Shown here: piece by piece, positions 43,275-51,293 of the stretch | Layout: the number at the start of each line of letters is the position of its first letter | Position numbering within the stretch: position 1 is the first letter of the stretch | Origin: Yinghuangia soli | Lineage (GTDB): Bacteria > Actinomycetota > Actinomycetes > Streptomycetales > Streptomycetaceae | Direction of reading: 5' to 3' | NCBI RefSeq assembly: GCF_021502675.1 | Contig: NZ_JAKFHA010000043.1 | Coordinates: 1-64,000 of the forward strand | Length of the DNA: 64,000 bases | Notes under the pieces: model-generated | Seen by the model: the letters and a program-made list of their open reading frames with translations, nothing else | Databases searched by the model: none | What the model was told of the DNA's origin: nothing | Translations under genes and position numbers: made by a program

Positions 43275-44384
43275 TCAGTCCCGGAACTGCGGGAGGACGT
43301 GCTTGCCCATGAGCTCGATCGAGCGCATGACTTCCTCGTGCCCGATCTTGTACGGGTTGACCAGGCAGAGCAGCAGGTCGCAGCCCGCCGCCTCGTAGCG
43401 CTTGGCGACCTCGACGCAGTGGTCGGGGTCGCCGACGATCGCCGAGCCGGAGTTCTGCAGGTAGTCGAAGTTCAGGTGGCTGAGCGCGCCGCTGCGGCGG
43501 TGCTCGAGCGGGCCCGCGGCGTAGCTGTACGAGCCCAGTTCCTGCTTCTGCTCCTCCATCCACTCGGCGACCGAGGCGATGAGCGCGCCGCCGTGCCCGA
43601 CGTACCAGACGCACGATTCGGCGGCCTCTTCGACGGCCTGCTCGGTGGTCGGCGCGCAGTGCACCATGGTGAAGGTGGCAGCCTGGTCGTTGATGAACTT
43701 CCCGGCCGGGTTGGTGCATTCGGCCAGACCCTGGCGGTACGACGCGATGCGGTCCGCGAGTTCCTCGGGCGGCACGCCCACGGTGAACGAGCACAGGCCC
43801 AGGCCGCGGCGGCCGATCTCCTTGTGGCCCTCCGGGCTGGAGGTGGCGCCCCACATCGGCGGGTGCGGCTTCTGCAGGGTGCGCGGCAGCACGCGCCGGG
43901 GCGCGCCCATCTGCCAGTACTTGCCCTGTGCCTGGTATTCGTCCTCGGTCCACGCGCCGACGATGTGGTCGAGGGCCTCGTTCCACATTTCGCGCGTCTC
44001 GGCCGGGTCGATCCCGAAGCCCTCCAGTTCGGCGCGGGTGGAGCTGCGCCCGGTGCCGAACTCGACGCGGCCGTCCGAGATCAGGTCGAGCACGGCGGCC
44101 GACTCGGCGGTGCGGATGGGGTGGTTGTACGGCTTGGGCAGCAGGCGGACGCCGTAGCCGAGCCGGATGTTCTCGGTGCGGGCCGCGATGGCGCCGTACA
44201 GCGTCTCGGGGTTGGAGCAGTGCGAGTACTCCTCCAGGAAGTGGTGCTCCACGGTCCAGAAGGAGTGGAAGCCCATCTTGTCGCCGAGGACGGCCTGTTC
44301 GATGGTGTTCTTGTACGCGCGGTGCTCGCTCTCGTCGTCCCACGGACGGGCGACCGGTATTTCGTAGAACAGTGCGAACTTCAT
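43275..44384 (-). CDS. LLM-class flavin-dependent oxidoreductase (luciferase-like)
   Basis: A 369-residue TIM-barrel protein of the bacterial luciferase/F420-or-FMN group: FWTVEHHFLEEYSH, IRLGYGVRLLP, DLISDGRVEFGTGRSS, and RRGLGLCSFTVG. It would oxidise an unknown substrate with reduced flavin or F420. ATG 44384 follows AGGAGG. It is cotranscribed with the upstream TetR gene (67-bp gap), suggesting it belongs to that regulator's regulon. Confidence 0.9.
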   Translation of the reverse strand: MKFALFYEIPVARPWDDESEHRAYKNTIEQAVLGDKMGFHSFWTVEHHFLEEYSHCSNPETLYGAIAARTENIRLGYGVRLLPKPYNHPIRTAESAAVLDLISDGRVEFGTGRSSTRAELEGFGIDPAETREMWNEALDHIVGAWTEDEYQAQGKYWQMGAPRRVLPRTLQKPHPPMWGATSSPEGHKEIGRRGLGLCSFTVGVPPEELADRIASYRQGLAECTNPAGKFINDQAATFTMVHCAPTTEQAVEEAAESCVWYVGHGGALIASVAEWMEEQKQELGSYSYAAGPLEHRRSGALSHLNFDYLQNSGSAIVGDPDHCVEVAKRYEAAGCDLLLCLVNPYKIGHEEVMRSIELMGKHVLPQFRD

Positions 44385-44451
44385 GGCGATCCTCCTGCTC
44401 GGACGTACGGGGCGGTCGGTGCGGTGGGGGCGGTCGGGTCGGCCGCGCCGG

Positions 44452-45060
44452 TCAGGGCGCGAACCCCCGGGTGATGAACTCGGCGACGAAGTCCCGGACC
44501 TGCTCGGGGTCGTCGGCGTCGAAGGCGCGCGCGGGCACGGTGACCAGTGAGATCACCATGCGCATGATCCATTCGGTGGCGCGGTCGGCGTCCAGGTCGG
44601 CGCGCACTTCCCCGCGGGCCCGGGCCTCCTCCACGAACGGGATCCAGAAGGCGTGCCAGGCGGCCATGGCGCGTTCGCTGTGCGCGAGCAGCAGTGTGGC
44701 GTCCTCGGACTCGCCGGGCCGGTAGCTGAGCCCGAGTTGGAGCTCGGCGGGCCCCAGCGCGTGCACGTGCACCGCCGCCTCGGCGACCTGGCCGGCCAGC
44801 GTCGCGCGGCGGCGCACCAGGGGTTCGACGGCGGCCACGGTGAGTTCGGAGATGCGGGTGAGGACCGCGAGCACGAGCGCCTCGCGGTCCGCGAAGTGCA
44901 GGTAGACGGTGCGGCGCGAGACGCCGGCCTGCTGGGCCACGTCGTTCATCGAGACGCGGCGGATGCCCCACCTGCGGATGCAGTCGGTGGCCGCCTCGAC
45001 GATGCGGTCGCGGGTGTCCGAACCCCGGGCCGCGCCCGGGGCGTTCACGGCACCGTCCAC
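44452..45060 (-). CDS. TetR-family transcriptional regulator
   Basis: A 202-residue repressor. The N-terminal helix-turn-helix spans about residues 18-62 (RIVEAATDCIRRWG, MNDVAQQAGVSRRTVYLHF). The ligand-binding C-terminal part is helical and unassigned. GTG 45060 has GGAGG seven bases upstream. Divergent from the hydrolase at 45349 across 288 bp containing palindromes, and followed by the LLM oxidoreductase gene. It probably represses both directions. Confidence 0.9.
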   Translation of the reverse strand: MDGAVNAPGAARGSDTRDRIVEAATDCIRRWGIRRVSMNDVAQQAGVSRRTVYLHFADREALVLAVLTRISELTVAAVEPLVRRRATLAGQVAEAAVHVHALGPAELQLGLSYRPGESEDATLLLAHSERAMAAWHAFWIPFVEEARARGEVRADLDADRATEWIMRMVISLVTVPARAFDADDPEQVRDFVAEFITRGFAP

Positions 45061-45114
45061 GTCCCACCTCCGGATTCCGGCGCGTGCCGACGGCCCGCGC
45101 CGCGGGTGATTCCC

Positions 45115-45153
45115 GACTGCTCAAGTGCACAAGTTTTGTATAGCTGTGCAGTC
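45115..45153. promoter_or_regulatory. Nested palindromes near the TetR promoter
   Basis: GACTGC (45115-45120) mirrors GCAGTC (45148-45153), and TGCACA (45126-45131) mirrors TGTGCA (45145-45150) around the AT-rich core AGTTTTGTATAGC. The core is unusually AT-rich for this genome and suits a TetR operator over its own promoter. Confidence 0.45.
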
Positions 45154-45247
45154 GCAATGTCCAGAGTCATCCGCGCAGCGCGGGCCCGGTCGCGGCGCCC
45201 GCCGCGGGGCAGACCGCGGACCGGGTGGCGGCGGCCCGCCGCGGAGC

Positions 45248-45283
45248 TTGACCCTGTCAACCGGGCGCCGGAAGGCATATAAA
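45248..45283 (+). promoter_or_regulatory. Promoter and palindrome of the hydrolase gene
   Basis: TGTCAA (45255-45260) and TATAAA (45278-45283) are spaced 17 bases. The -35 is embedded in the palindrome TTGACCCTGTCAA (45248-45260), a plausible operator. It lies 65 bases before the hydrolase ATG. Confidence 0.5.
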
Positions 45284-45348
45284 GATCCCGACGCACGATC
45301 CCCTCGCACTTCCGGCACAAGCCCCGTCCGCACCACCGGAGGACCCGC

Positions 45349-46311
45349 ATGCCCGTCGTTCCGCAGATCCAGTCGATACTCGACGCCCTCGCCGGCGCTC
45401 CGCCGCAGCCGGAGGGGCTCCCCCTGGAAGAGCGCCGCGCGGCCGCGCACAAGGGCCTGGAGTCGGCGATCCTCGCGTTCGGCGAACCGGCCCCGGACGA
45501 CGTGGAGCGCCGCGACGTCGCGATCACCGTGAAGATCCCGGACCACGGGACCATCCCGGCGCGCGTCTACACGCCGTCCACGCCGAAGCCGCGCGGCGGG
45601 CGCCCGGCGCACGTGTACTTCCACGGCGGCGCGTGGTGGCTCGGCACGCTGGACCACTTCGACGCGGAGTGCGCGAACCTGGCCAAGCTCACCGACTGCG
45701 TGGTCATCTCGGTGGACTACCGGCTGGCCCCGGAGTTCGCGTACCCGGTGCCGTTCGAGGACGGCGTCGCGGCGTGGGTGTGGGTGCAGGAGCGCGCGTT
45801 CGGGCTCGGCGTGAACCCGGACCGGGTCTCGATCGGCGGCGACAGCGCGGGCGGCAACATCGCCGCCGCGGTGACCCTCGCGCTGCGCGACCGGCGCATC
45901 CCGATGCCGGTCTGCCAGGTGCTGGAGGTCCCGGCCACCGACCTGACGATGACGCAGCCGTCGATCACGGAGAACGGCAGCGGCTACCTGCTGACCGAGA
46001 AGGCGATGCGCGAGGCCGTCGAGCTCTACATCGGCAAGTACGGGGACGCGAAGGACCCGTTCGCCTCGCCGCTGCACGCCGAGACGCTGCTCGGGCTGCC
46101 GCCGGCCCTGGTGATGACGTGCGAGTACGACCCGCTGCGCGACGAGGGCGAGGCGTACGCCAAGCGCCTGGAGGAGGCCGGCGTGCCGACCGTGGCGAAG
46201 CGCTGGGACGGGCTGACGCACGGCGCCGGGATGTACACCGCGCTGCTCGAAGAGGCCCGCGAGTACCGCGCGTTCCTGGTGGACTACCTGAGGACCGCGC
46301 ACAAGATCTGA
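45349..46311 (+). CDS. Alpha/beta hydrolase, hormone-sensitive lipase (HSL) family
   Basis: A 320-residue esterase. The oxyanion-hole motif HGGAWW is at 92-97 and the nucleophile Ser166 lies in GDSAGGN. The acid is probably in EYDPLRDEG and the His in LTHGAGM near the C-terminus. No signal peptide, so cytoplasmic. Substrate unknown. ATG 45349 follows GGAGG. Divergent from the TetR gene, so likely induced by its ligand. Confidence 0.92.
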   Translation: MPVVPQIQSILDALAGAPPQPEGLPLEERRAAAHKGLESAILAFGEPAPDDVERRDVAITVKIPDHGTIPARVYTPSTPKPRGGRPAHVYFHGGAWWLGTLDHFDAECANLAKLTDCVVISVDYRLAPEFAYPVPFEDGVAAWVWVQERAFGLGVNPDRVSIGGDSAGGNIAAAVTLALRDRRIPMPVCQVLEVPATDLTMTQPSITENGSGYLLTEKAMREAVELYIGKYGDAKDPFASPLHAETLLGLPPALVMTCEYDPLRDEGEAYAKRLEEAGVPTVAKRWDGLTHGAGMYTALLEEAREYRAFLVDYLRTAHKI

Positions 46312-46343
46312 GTCCGGCATCCGAATCCGGCGGGCGTGCCGCC

Positions 46344-46382
46344 CGCGGCCCCGGGACGGTCTTCGGACCGCCCGGGGCCGCG
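46344..46382. terminator. Bidirectional terminator hydrolase/SDR
   Basis: A 17-pair stem with a single bulged A and UUCG-type loop TTCG, between convergent genes. Confidence 0.85.
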
Positions 46383-46390
46383 GCCGCCGG

Positions 46391-47227
46391 TCAGCCCAGC
46401 GGAGGGGTCTGCGGCACCGCGCCGGAGAGCTGCTCGGCCGGGCGGGCCAGCAGGTATTCGGCGTATTCGGGGTGTGTGAAGGCCAGGAAGCGCTCCTCGC
46501 GGATCGCCTCGACCACGGTCTCCGCGGCGAGCGCCGGGTCGATGCCGCGGCCGGTGGTCTCGCCGAGTGCGGACTCCAGGAAGTCGGCGTCCGGGCTTGC
46601 CTCGGCGGCCAGTTCGGTGGGCCGGTTGCGCGCCGAACCGGGCAGCGCGGTGTTGACGTTGCCCGGGCACAGCACGGTCGCCTTGAGCTTGGACCCCTGC
46701 GCGGCGAGGTCGTGGGCGAGCGTCTCGGTGGCGGCGTACGAGGCGAACTTCGAGATGGTGTAGGCCGCGGAGTAGGCCGGGACGAAGAGGCCGGCGGCCG
46801 ACGAGGTGGTCACGATGTGGCCCTCGGTGTCCTGCGCGATCATGCGCGGTACGAACGCCCGGATGCCGTGCATGACGCCCCACAGGTTCACCCGCAGCGT
46901 CCACTCCAGGTCGGCGGGCGGGCGGCCCCAGATCACGCCGCCGGCGAAGACGCCGGCGTTGTTGCACAGCACGTGGACCGCCTCGAACTGCGCGTAGGCG
47001 AAGTCGGCGAGTGCGCATACCTGGGCCTCGTCGCCGACATCGGTCACCTTGGCGACCGCTTCGGCGCCGCGCTTGTCGAGCAGTTCGAGTGTCTCGTCGA
47101 GGGCGTCCTCCTCGATGTCGGCGGCCACCACGCGCATGCCTTCCGCGGCGAAGCGCAGCGCGAGCGCGCGCCCGATGCCGCTGCCCGCGCCGGTGACCAC
47201 CGCGGTGCGTCCCGCGAAATCGCGCAC
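46391..47227 (-). CDS. Short-chain dehydrogenase/reductase
   Basis: A 278-residue classical SDR. Cofactor motif TGAGSGIG, NNAG, and active-site Ser and YxxxK in SAAYTISKFA. The GTG at 47227 (VRDFAGRTAVVTGAG) follows AGGGGGA. Probably acts on an alcohol or ketone related to the neighbouring hydrolase and oxidoreductase genes, which is inference. Upstream are short 10-bp tandem repeats (around 47283-47320). Confidence 0.9.
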   Translation of the reverse strand: MRDFAGRTAVVTGAGSGIGRALALRFAAEGMRVVAADIEEDALDETLELLDKRGAEAVAKVTDVGDEAQVCALADFAYAQFEAVHVLCNNAGVFAGGVIWGRPPADLEWTLRVNLWGVMHGIRAFVPRMIAQDTEGHIVTTSSAAGLFVPAYSAAYTISKFASYAATETLAHDLAAQGSKLKATVLCPGNVNTALPGSARNRPTELAAEASPDADFLESALGETTGRGIDPALAAETVVEAIREERFLAFTHPEYAEYLLARPAEQLSGAVPQTPPLG

Positions 47228-47452
47228 TGTCCCATCCCCCTGGCGATGTGTGCCTGAGCCCTGGAGCGGTCCAGGGCAACCGAGTCGAGCGGGTCGAGCG
47301 GGTGGAGCCGGTCGAGCAGGCCGAACGAGGTGGAGCACAGCGATCCGTACGCAAGCGTATGGGCGAGTACGGACGCGCGCCGGGAGCCTAGACCAGCGCG
47401 CCGCGCTTTCCCAGGGCCCGGACCGCCGGCCGCCGCACCGCCGCCGGGCCGG

Positions 47453-47896
47453 TCAGGCCCCGTACGACGGGCACAGATGGGTGTTCGCCGCGCGCACGAT
47501 CGCCTCCGCGTGCGCGGTGCCGACGATGTAGCCGGTGCGCGCGAACTTCTTCTTGGTCTCGGTGATCAGCTTGGCGTGGTTCATGTTCGCCGCGATGGAA
47601 CGGCAGGTGGTGCGGCCGCGTTCGACCACCCCGTCGACGTCCGAGCCCACGATGCGCGGGTCGACCGCTTCGAGGGCGGCGACGTACTTGGCCCGGGTCT
47701 CGGCGTCCGGCAGCGGCGGCAGACCGGAGAGCGAAGGGGCGGGCTGCGGTGCGGACGAGGCCGGCCCGGGCGAGGCGGACCCGGTCCCGGTCGCGCCGGA
47801 GGACGGCTTGCCGCCTTCCGCGTCCGCGTCCTGGCAGGCCGCGAGCACGAGGACGACGACCAGGCCGATCCCAGCAATCTGCGCACGGCGTAGCAC
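47453..47896 (-). CDS. Small lipoprotein with DUF732-like domain
   Basis: A 147-residue exported lipoprotein: lipobox LAAC near residue 21, then a Ser/Gly/Pro-rich linker. The C-terminal domain of about 80 residues (YVAALEAVDPRIV, GRTTCRSI, NTHLCPSY) has two cysteines that probably pair. It resembles the mycobacterial/actinobacterial DUF732 family. Function unknown. Divergent from the iron-box gene across about 290 bp. Confidence 0.75.
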   Translation of the reverse strand: MLRRAQIAGIGLVVVLVLAACQDADAEGGKPSSGATGTGSASPGPASSAPQPAPSLSGLPPLPDAETRAKYVAALEAVDPRIVGSDVDGVVERGRTTCRSIAANMNHAKLITETKKKFARTGYIVGTAHAEAIVRAANTHLCPSYGA

Positions 47897-48015
47897 GGCG
47901 AGCCCCCCGACTTGACCTGTGGTGGAGGCACCCTAGCCGAGCACTCGGGCCGGGCGGGAGCGGCTCCGCGAAGAACATGCCGGTTGATCGATTCTTCGGC
48001 ACCTCCCCCTCTTGC

Positions 48016-48034
48016 AAAGGTAAGCCTTGCCTAA
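48016..48034 (+). promoter_or_regulatory. Iron box upstream of wall-anchored protein gene
   Basis: The minus-strand reading is TTAGGCAAGGCTTACCTTT, almost identical to the siderophore-operon iron box. It lies between a possible -35 TTGCAA (48012) and -10 TTATGG (48036), the ideal repressor position. It predicts iron repression of the gene at 48184. Confidence 0.82.
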
Positions 48035-48183
48035 GTTATGGTGAGCGCCATGCCGCAGCGGCCGCGGTCCGCAAGGACCGGGTCTTTTGCGGCGCTCCGG
48101 GCTGCCCGCGCCCGGGTCCGCTGCCGTCCGCGTTCCGCCCCGACGCGCCGCACCCACCTCGCCCCGTACAGGAGTTCGCCGCC

Positions 48184-48855
48184 ATGACGTCCCCGCGCAC
48201 CCGCACCGTCCTCGGCCTCGCCGCCGCCACGACCGCCGCCGCCGCCCTCACCCTCGGCCTCGCGGGCACCGCCTCGGCGGCCGGCTCGCTGTCCGTCAGC
48301 AAGACCACCGGCGTGAAGAGCGGCGACACGCTCACCGTGACCGGCGCCGGCTTCGAGGGCGACAAGAACGTCATGGTCATGTTCTGCGACCTGGGCGCCA
48401 AGGGTGCGAGCGGCTGCGACTCGGCCACCATCGCCAACGCCACGCCCAAGGGCGGTGCCTTCACCACGAGCATCAAGGTGAACGCGACGTTCGGCTCGAC
48501 GGACTGCACCAAGGTGTCCTGCGGCGTGGTCGCGTACGACATGCAGACCCACACGCTGACCGGCCAGACCAAGATCACCTTCGCGGCCGCGGGCGGCGAG
48601 AAGCCGTCCGAGAAGCCCGCCACCAAGCCCGCCGCGACCGAGAAGCCGGCCACCAAGCCCGCCACCTCGAAGCCGGCCGCCACCGCGCCCGCCAAGCCGG
48701 CCCCGGCCACCACCGCCCCGGCCACGCCCGAACTGGCCAAGACCGGCAGCTCGGACAACACCCCGATGCTGGTCGCCGGCGGTGCCGCGCTGGTCCTCGT
48801 GGGCACCGGCGCCGTGGTCGCCACCCGCCGCCGCAAGCAGACCACCGCGGTCTGA
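48184..48855 (+). CDS. Neocarzinostatin-fold, sortase-anchored (LAxTG) cell-wall protein
   Basis: A 223-residue secreted protein. Signal peptide ends near residue 33 (ASA). Residues 34-134 match the neocarzinostatin apoprotein Ig-like fold, with four cysteines at 68, 78, 108 and 113; the spacings (10 and 5) equal the two disulfides of neocarzinostatin. A Lys/Pro/Ala/Thr-rich stalk (138-182) leads to LAKTG (184-188), a hydrophobic helix and RRRK, a class E sortase signal. No enediyne genes are nearby. The iron box upstream points to expression under iron starvation, perhaps binding a siderophore or haem, which is inference. ATG 48184 with CAGGAG nine bases upstream. Confidence 0.85.
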   Translation: MTSPRTRTVLGLAAATTAAAALTLGLAGTASAAGSLSVSKTTGVKSGDTLTVTGAGFEGDKNVMVMFCDLGAKGASGCDSATIANATPKGGAFTTSIKVNATFGSTDCTKVSCGVVAYDMQTHTLTGQTKITFAAAGGEKPSEKPATKPAATEKPATKPATSKPAATAPAKPAPATTAPATPELAKTGSSDNTPMLVAGGAALVLVGTGAVVATRRRKQTTAV

Positions 48856-48923
48856 CCCGGCCCGCACGGCCCCGACCGCCCGCGATCCTGCCTGCCGCGA
48901 ACCGGCGGGCGGTCGGACAACTC

Positions 48924-48966
48924 CGGACGCGCCGGGAAGAGCAGCACGCTCTTCCCGGCGCGTCCG
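48924..48966. terminator. Very strong terminator hairpin
   Basis: A perfect 19-bp stem (48924-48942 with 48948-48966) and loop AGCAC, 70 bases after the wall-protein stop. Its right arm overlaps the start of the first 62-bp direct repeat. Confidence 0.88.
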
Positions 48967-49154
48967 TGCGCGCCTGTGGGTATCCGTGCGCATCCGGCGG
49001 GATCCGGCCGAGGCCCGGCCGAGGCCCCCCCGCCGGGGCCCCCCCCCCCCCCCCGCCCCCCCCCCCTCCCCCCCCCCCCCCCCCCCCCCCCCGCGTCCGT
49101 GCGCGCCTGTGGGTATCCGTGCGCATCCGACGGGATCCGTCCGAGGCACGGCCG
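48960..49154. repeat. 62-bp direct repeats flanking a ~70-bp poly-C tract
   Basis: Copy 1, 48960-49021, and copy 2, 49093-49154, differ at three positions. Between them, 49024-49092 is almost pure C on the plus strand, with isolated G and T interruptions. The remaining segment to 49198 is the short upstream region of the VOC gene. Confidence 0.9.
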
Positions 49155-49198
49155 ATTCGTTCAAGACCCGGCGCGCGCCCGGCGCATAGCCTCGCGGC

Positions 49199-49606
49199 AT
49201 GACTGCTCCGACCCCGCCCCGCTTCACGTTCATCGGCATGGCCGTCGACGACATGGCCGCCTCGCTCGCCTTCTACCGGCTGCTCGGCCTCGACATCCCG
49301 GCGGACGGCGACACCCGGCCCCACGTCGAGGCACCGCTGCCCGGCGGGCTGCTGCTGGTCTGGGACACCGTCGCCTCGATCCGCACCTTCCACCCCGATT
49401 GGGAGGACGCCAAGGGCAGCCGCACCAGCCTGGCCTTCACCTGCGCCGACCCGGCCGCCGTCGACGCCGCCTACGCGGCGCTCACCGCGGCCGGATACGC
49501 CGGGCCGCTGGCCCCGTTCGACGCCCCCTGGGGCCAGCGCTACGCCTCCGTGCTCGACCCGGACGGCAACGGCGTCGACCTGCTCGCCGTCCTCCCGGCG
49601 GACTGA
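49199..49606 (+). CDS. VOC-family (glyoxalase/dioxygenase fold) protein
   Basis: A 135-residue protein with paired beta-alpha-beta-beta-beta modules: FTFIGMAVDDMAASLAFYRLLGLD and a C-terminal YASVLDPDGNGVDLLA. Possible metal ligands are few (His107-like position is not obvious), so lyase, dioxygenase or resistance roles remain open. Stops 4 bases before the stop of the convergent AraC gene. Confidence 0.85.
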   Translation: MTAPTPPRFTFIGMAVDDMAASLAFYRLLGLDIPADGDTRPHVEAPLPGGLLLVWDTVASIRTFHPDWEDAKGSRTSLAFTCADPAAVDAAYAALTAAGYAGPLAPFDAPWGQRYASVLDPDGNGVDLLAVLPAD

Positions 49607-49610
49607 GCGC

Positions 49611-50291
49611 TCAGCGCAGCAGCTCCCCCATCGGTACGCCGGCCAGCCCGCGCACCTCGCGCGACAAGTGCGCCTGGTCGGCGTACCCGGCGGTGGCCGC
49701 GACCTCCGCCAGCGGCCGCCCGGCGCGGGCCAGTTCGAGTGCGCGCCCGAGCCGCAGCACGCGTCCCAGCGTCTTCGCCCCGTACCCGAACGCGGCCACA
49801 CTGCGGCGGTACAGCTGCCGGTCGCTCAGCCCCACCTCGTACGCCAGCGCCGCGACCCCGGTGCCGCGCGCCAGCCCCTGCGCGACCAGCCGGGCCACCG
49901 GATCCGGTTCGGCCTCCCGCAAGCGCGCCGCCGCGACCTCCTCCAGCAGCCGCCCCGGATCGTCCGCTTCGGCCATCCGCTCGGCCAACTCGGCGGCCCC
50001 CGGCCACAGATCCCCCAGCGGCACCCGCCGGTCCCGCAACTCGACGGCCGGCACCCCGAGCACCGCGGGACCGGTCCCGGGCGCGAACCGGATCCCCACG
50101 TAGTCCGCACCGCGCTGCCCGGACGCCAGGTGCGCGACGGTGTCCGGACCGGCCACCACCAGCCCGCCGTCCATCCAGATCAGGTCCATGCAGCCGTCCG
50201 GCAGCACCCGCGCCGCCCCCGCACCCGCGGGCTCGGCCCGGCGCGACCACACCACCGCACCGGCCACCCGGGACCGCCGTTCCTCGTACAT
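49611..50291 (-). CDS. AraC-family transcriptional regulator
   Basis: A 226-residue protein. The N-terminal DUF6597-like sensor region has VLPDGCMDLIWMDG and GIRFAPG. The C-terminal double helix-turn-helix spans about residues 125-226 (LAYEVGLSDRQLYRRSVAAFGYGAKTL, AGYADQAHLSREVRGLAG). The ATG at 50291 (MYEERRS) was preferred. It faces the VOC gene tail to tail, and the two are commonly neighbours in streptomycetes. Confidence 0.88.
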   Translation of the reverse strand: MYEERRSRVAGAVVWSRRAEPAGAGAARVLPDGCMDLIWMDGGLVVAGPDTVAHLASGQRGADYVGIRFAPGTGPAVLGVPAVELRDRRVPLGDLWPGAAELAERMAEADDPGRLLEEVAAARLREAEPDPVARLVAQGLARGTGVAALAYEVGLSDRQLYRRSVAAFGYGAKTLGRVLRLGRALELARAGRPLAEVAATAGYADQAHLSREVRGLAGVPMGELLR

Positions 50292-50390
50292 ACCCCCAGC
50301 TTGCCTGGTCAGCGCCTCGAGATGCCGTCCACCCACGGTCGATCTACGCTGCCAGTACGTCACCATCCACACGCATTCGAGGTGATTTTC

Positions 50391-50594
50391 GTGACGGGCA
50401 AGTTCGAGTGGTTCAACGACAAGGCCGGCAAATGGCGCTGGCACCTGCTGGCGGGCAACGGCCAGATCATCGCCACCAGCCAGGCCTACAAGTCGAAGCA
50501 GGCCTGCATGGACGGCATCGAGTCGGTACGCCGGAACGCTCCTGGCGCCCCTGTCGTCGAACACCAGCCCGACCAGGTGCTGACCAGCGCCTGA
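50391..50594 (+). CDS. Small DUF1508 (YegP-like) protein
   Basis: A 67-residue single-domain DUF1508 protein: KFEWFNDKAGKWRWHLLAGNG, then SQAYKSKQACMDGIESVRRNA. Too short for the usual two-repeat YegP form. GTG 50391 after GAGGTGA. Function unknown. It is homologous to the N-terminus of the H1-like protein at 59437. Own promoter and terminator. Confidence 0.85.
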   Translation: MTGKFEWFNDKAGKWRWHLLAGNGQIIATSQAYKSKQACMDGIESVRRNAPGAPVVEHQPDQVLTSA

Positions 50595-50604
50595 CCGAAG
50601 CTCA

Positions 50605-50639
50605 CAAGGGCCGCCCCGCCACGTGCGGGGCGGCCCTTG
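50605..50639. terminator. Bidirectional terminator
   Basis: A perfect 15-bp stem with loop CACGT between the DUF1508 gene and the convergent SRPBCC gene. Confidence 0.85.
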
Positions 50640-50651
50640 CGCGTGCCGGGG

Positions 50652-51104
50652 TCAGCGCGCCGCGTGCGGCTCCAGGACCCGGCGGCGCAGCGCCTGGTTG
50701 AGGGCCTCGAAGTCGCCGTTCGTCCCGTCCAGCATCTTCCCGAGGGCCCGCACCAGCAGTCCGCCGAACAACTCGCCGTGCTCCACGCGCGTGTGCGGCC
50801 CGTCCGCCCCCGGGATCTCCACCAGCCGGAAGTAGTGCTCGCCGTCGAAGATGCCGCGTACGAACAAGCGTCCGATCCAGCGCAGTTCCACCCCCGGCTC
50901 GGCCACCAGCACACGCGGCTTGAACACCATCGGCTTGCCGTTCGCCGGGAACATCTTCAGCCGCAGCCGCGCCCCGACCCGCACCTCGCCCTCGGCTTCG
51001 CGGATGAAGGGATTCCACTCCCCGAAGCGGGCGAAGTCGGTGAGGACCGCCCAGACCTGCTCGGGAGCGGCCTCGATCACGACCTGGGTTTCGATCTTGC
51101 GCAT
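50652..51104 (-). CDS. SRPBCC-family (START/Bet v1-like) protein
   Basis: A 150-residue polyketide-cyclase-like helix-grip protein: VVIEAAPEQVWAVLTDFARFGEWNPFI at the N-terminus and LFGGLLVRALGKMLDG before the final amphipathic helix. Probably binds a hydrophobic ligand. ATG 51104 follows AAAGGA. No pathway neighbours. Confidence 0.88.
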   Translation of the reverse strand: MRKIETQVVIEAAPEQVWAVLTDFARFGEWNPFIREAEGEVRVGARLRLKMFPANGKPMVFKPRVLVAEPGVELRWIGRLFVRGIFDGEHYFRLVEIPGADGPHTRVEHGELFGGLLVRALGKMLDGTNGDFEALNQALRRRVLEPHAAR

Positions 51105-51251
51105 GTGCGGTGATTCCTTTACCGACGCCACACCACCGCAGCAAACCGCCCGGCAGCCCCGAACGCCCCGCGCCTTTCGGCCGGAACGCGCGGACGGACC
51201 GACATCCTGACTGCACGCCGGTTGCGCGTCAACGGTGGTTGCCGACGAGCG

Positions 51252-51284
51252 CGGCCGCGGTGCCCGGCCCCGGTTCCGCGGCCG
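51252..51284. terminator. sdaA terminator
   Basis: A 9-bp stem CGGCCGCGG/CCGCGGCCG with 15-base loop, ten bases past the sdaA stop. Confidence 0.55.
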
Positions 51285-51293
51285 GGCGCCGGT

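Noticed and set aside
48184-48855. Enediyne self-resistance apoprotein
   Set aside because: No enediyne polyketide genes in the window, and the protein has a sortase anchor and iron box instead.
48924-49154. Attachment site or insertion-sequence footprint from the 62-bp direct repeats
   Set aside because: No integrase, transposase or tRNA nearby; the repeats enclose only a homopolymer tract.
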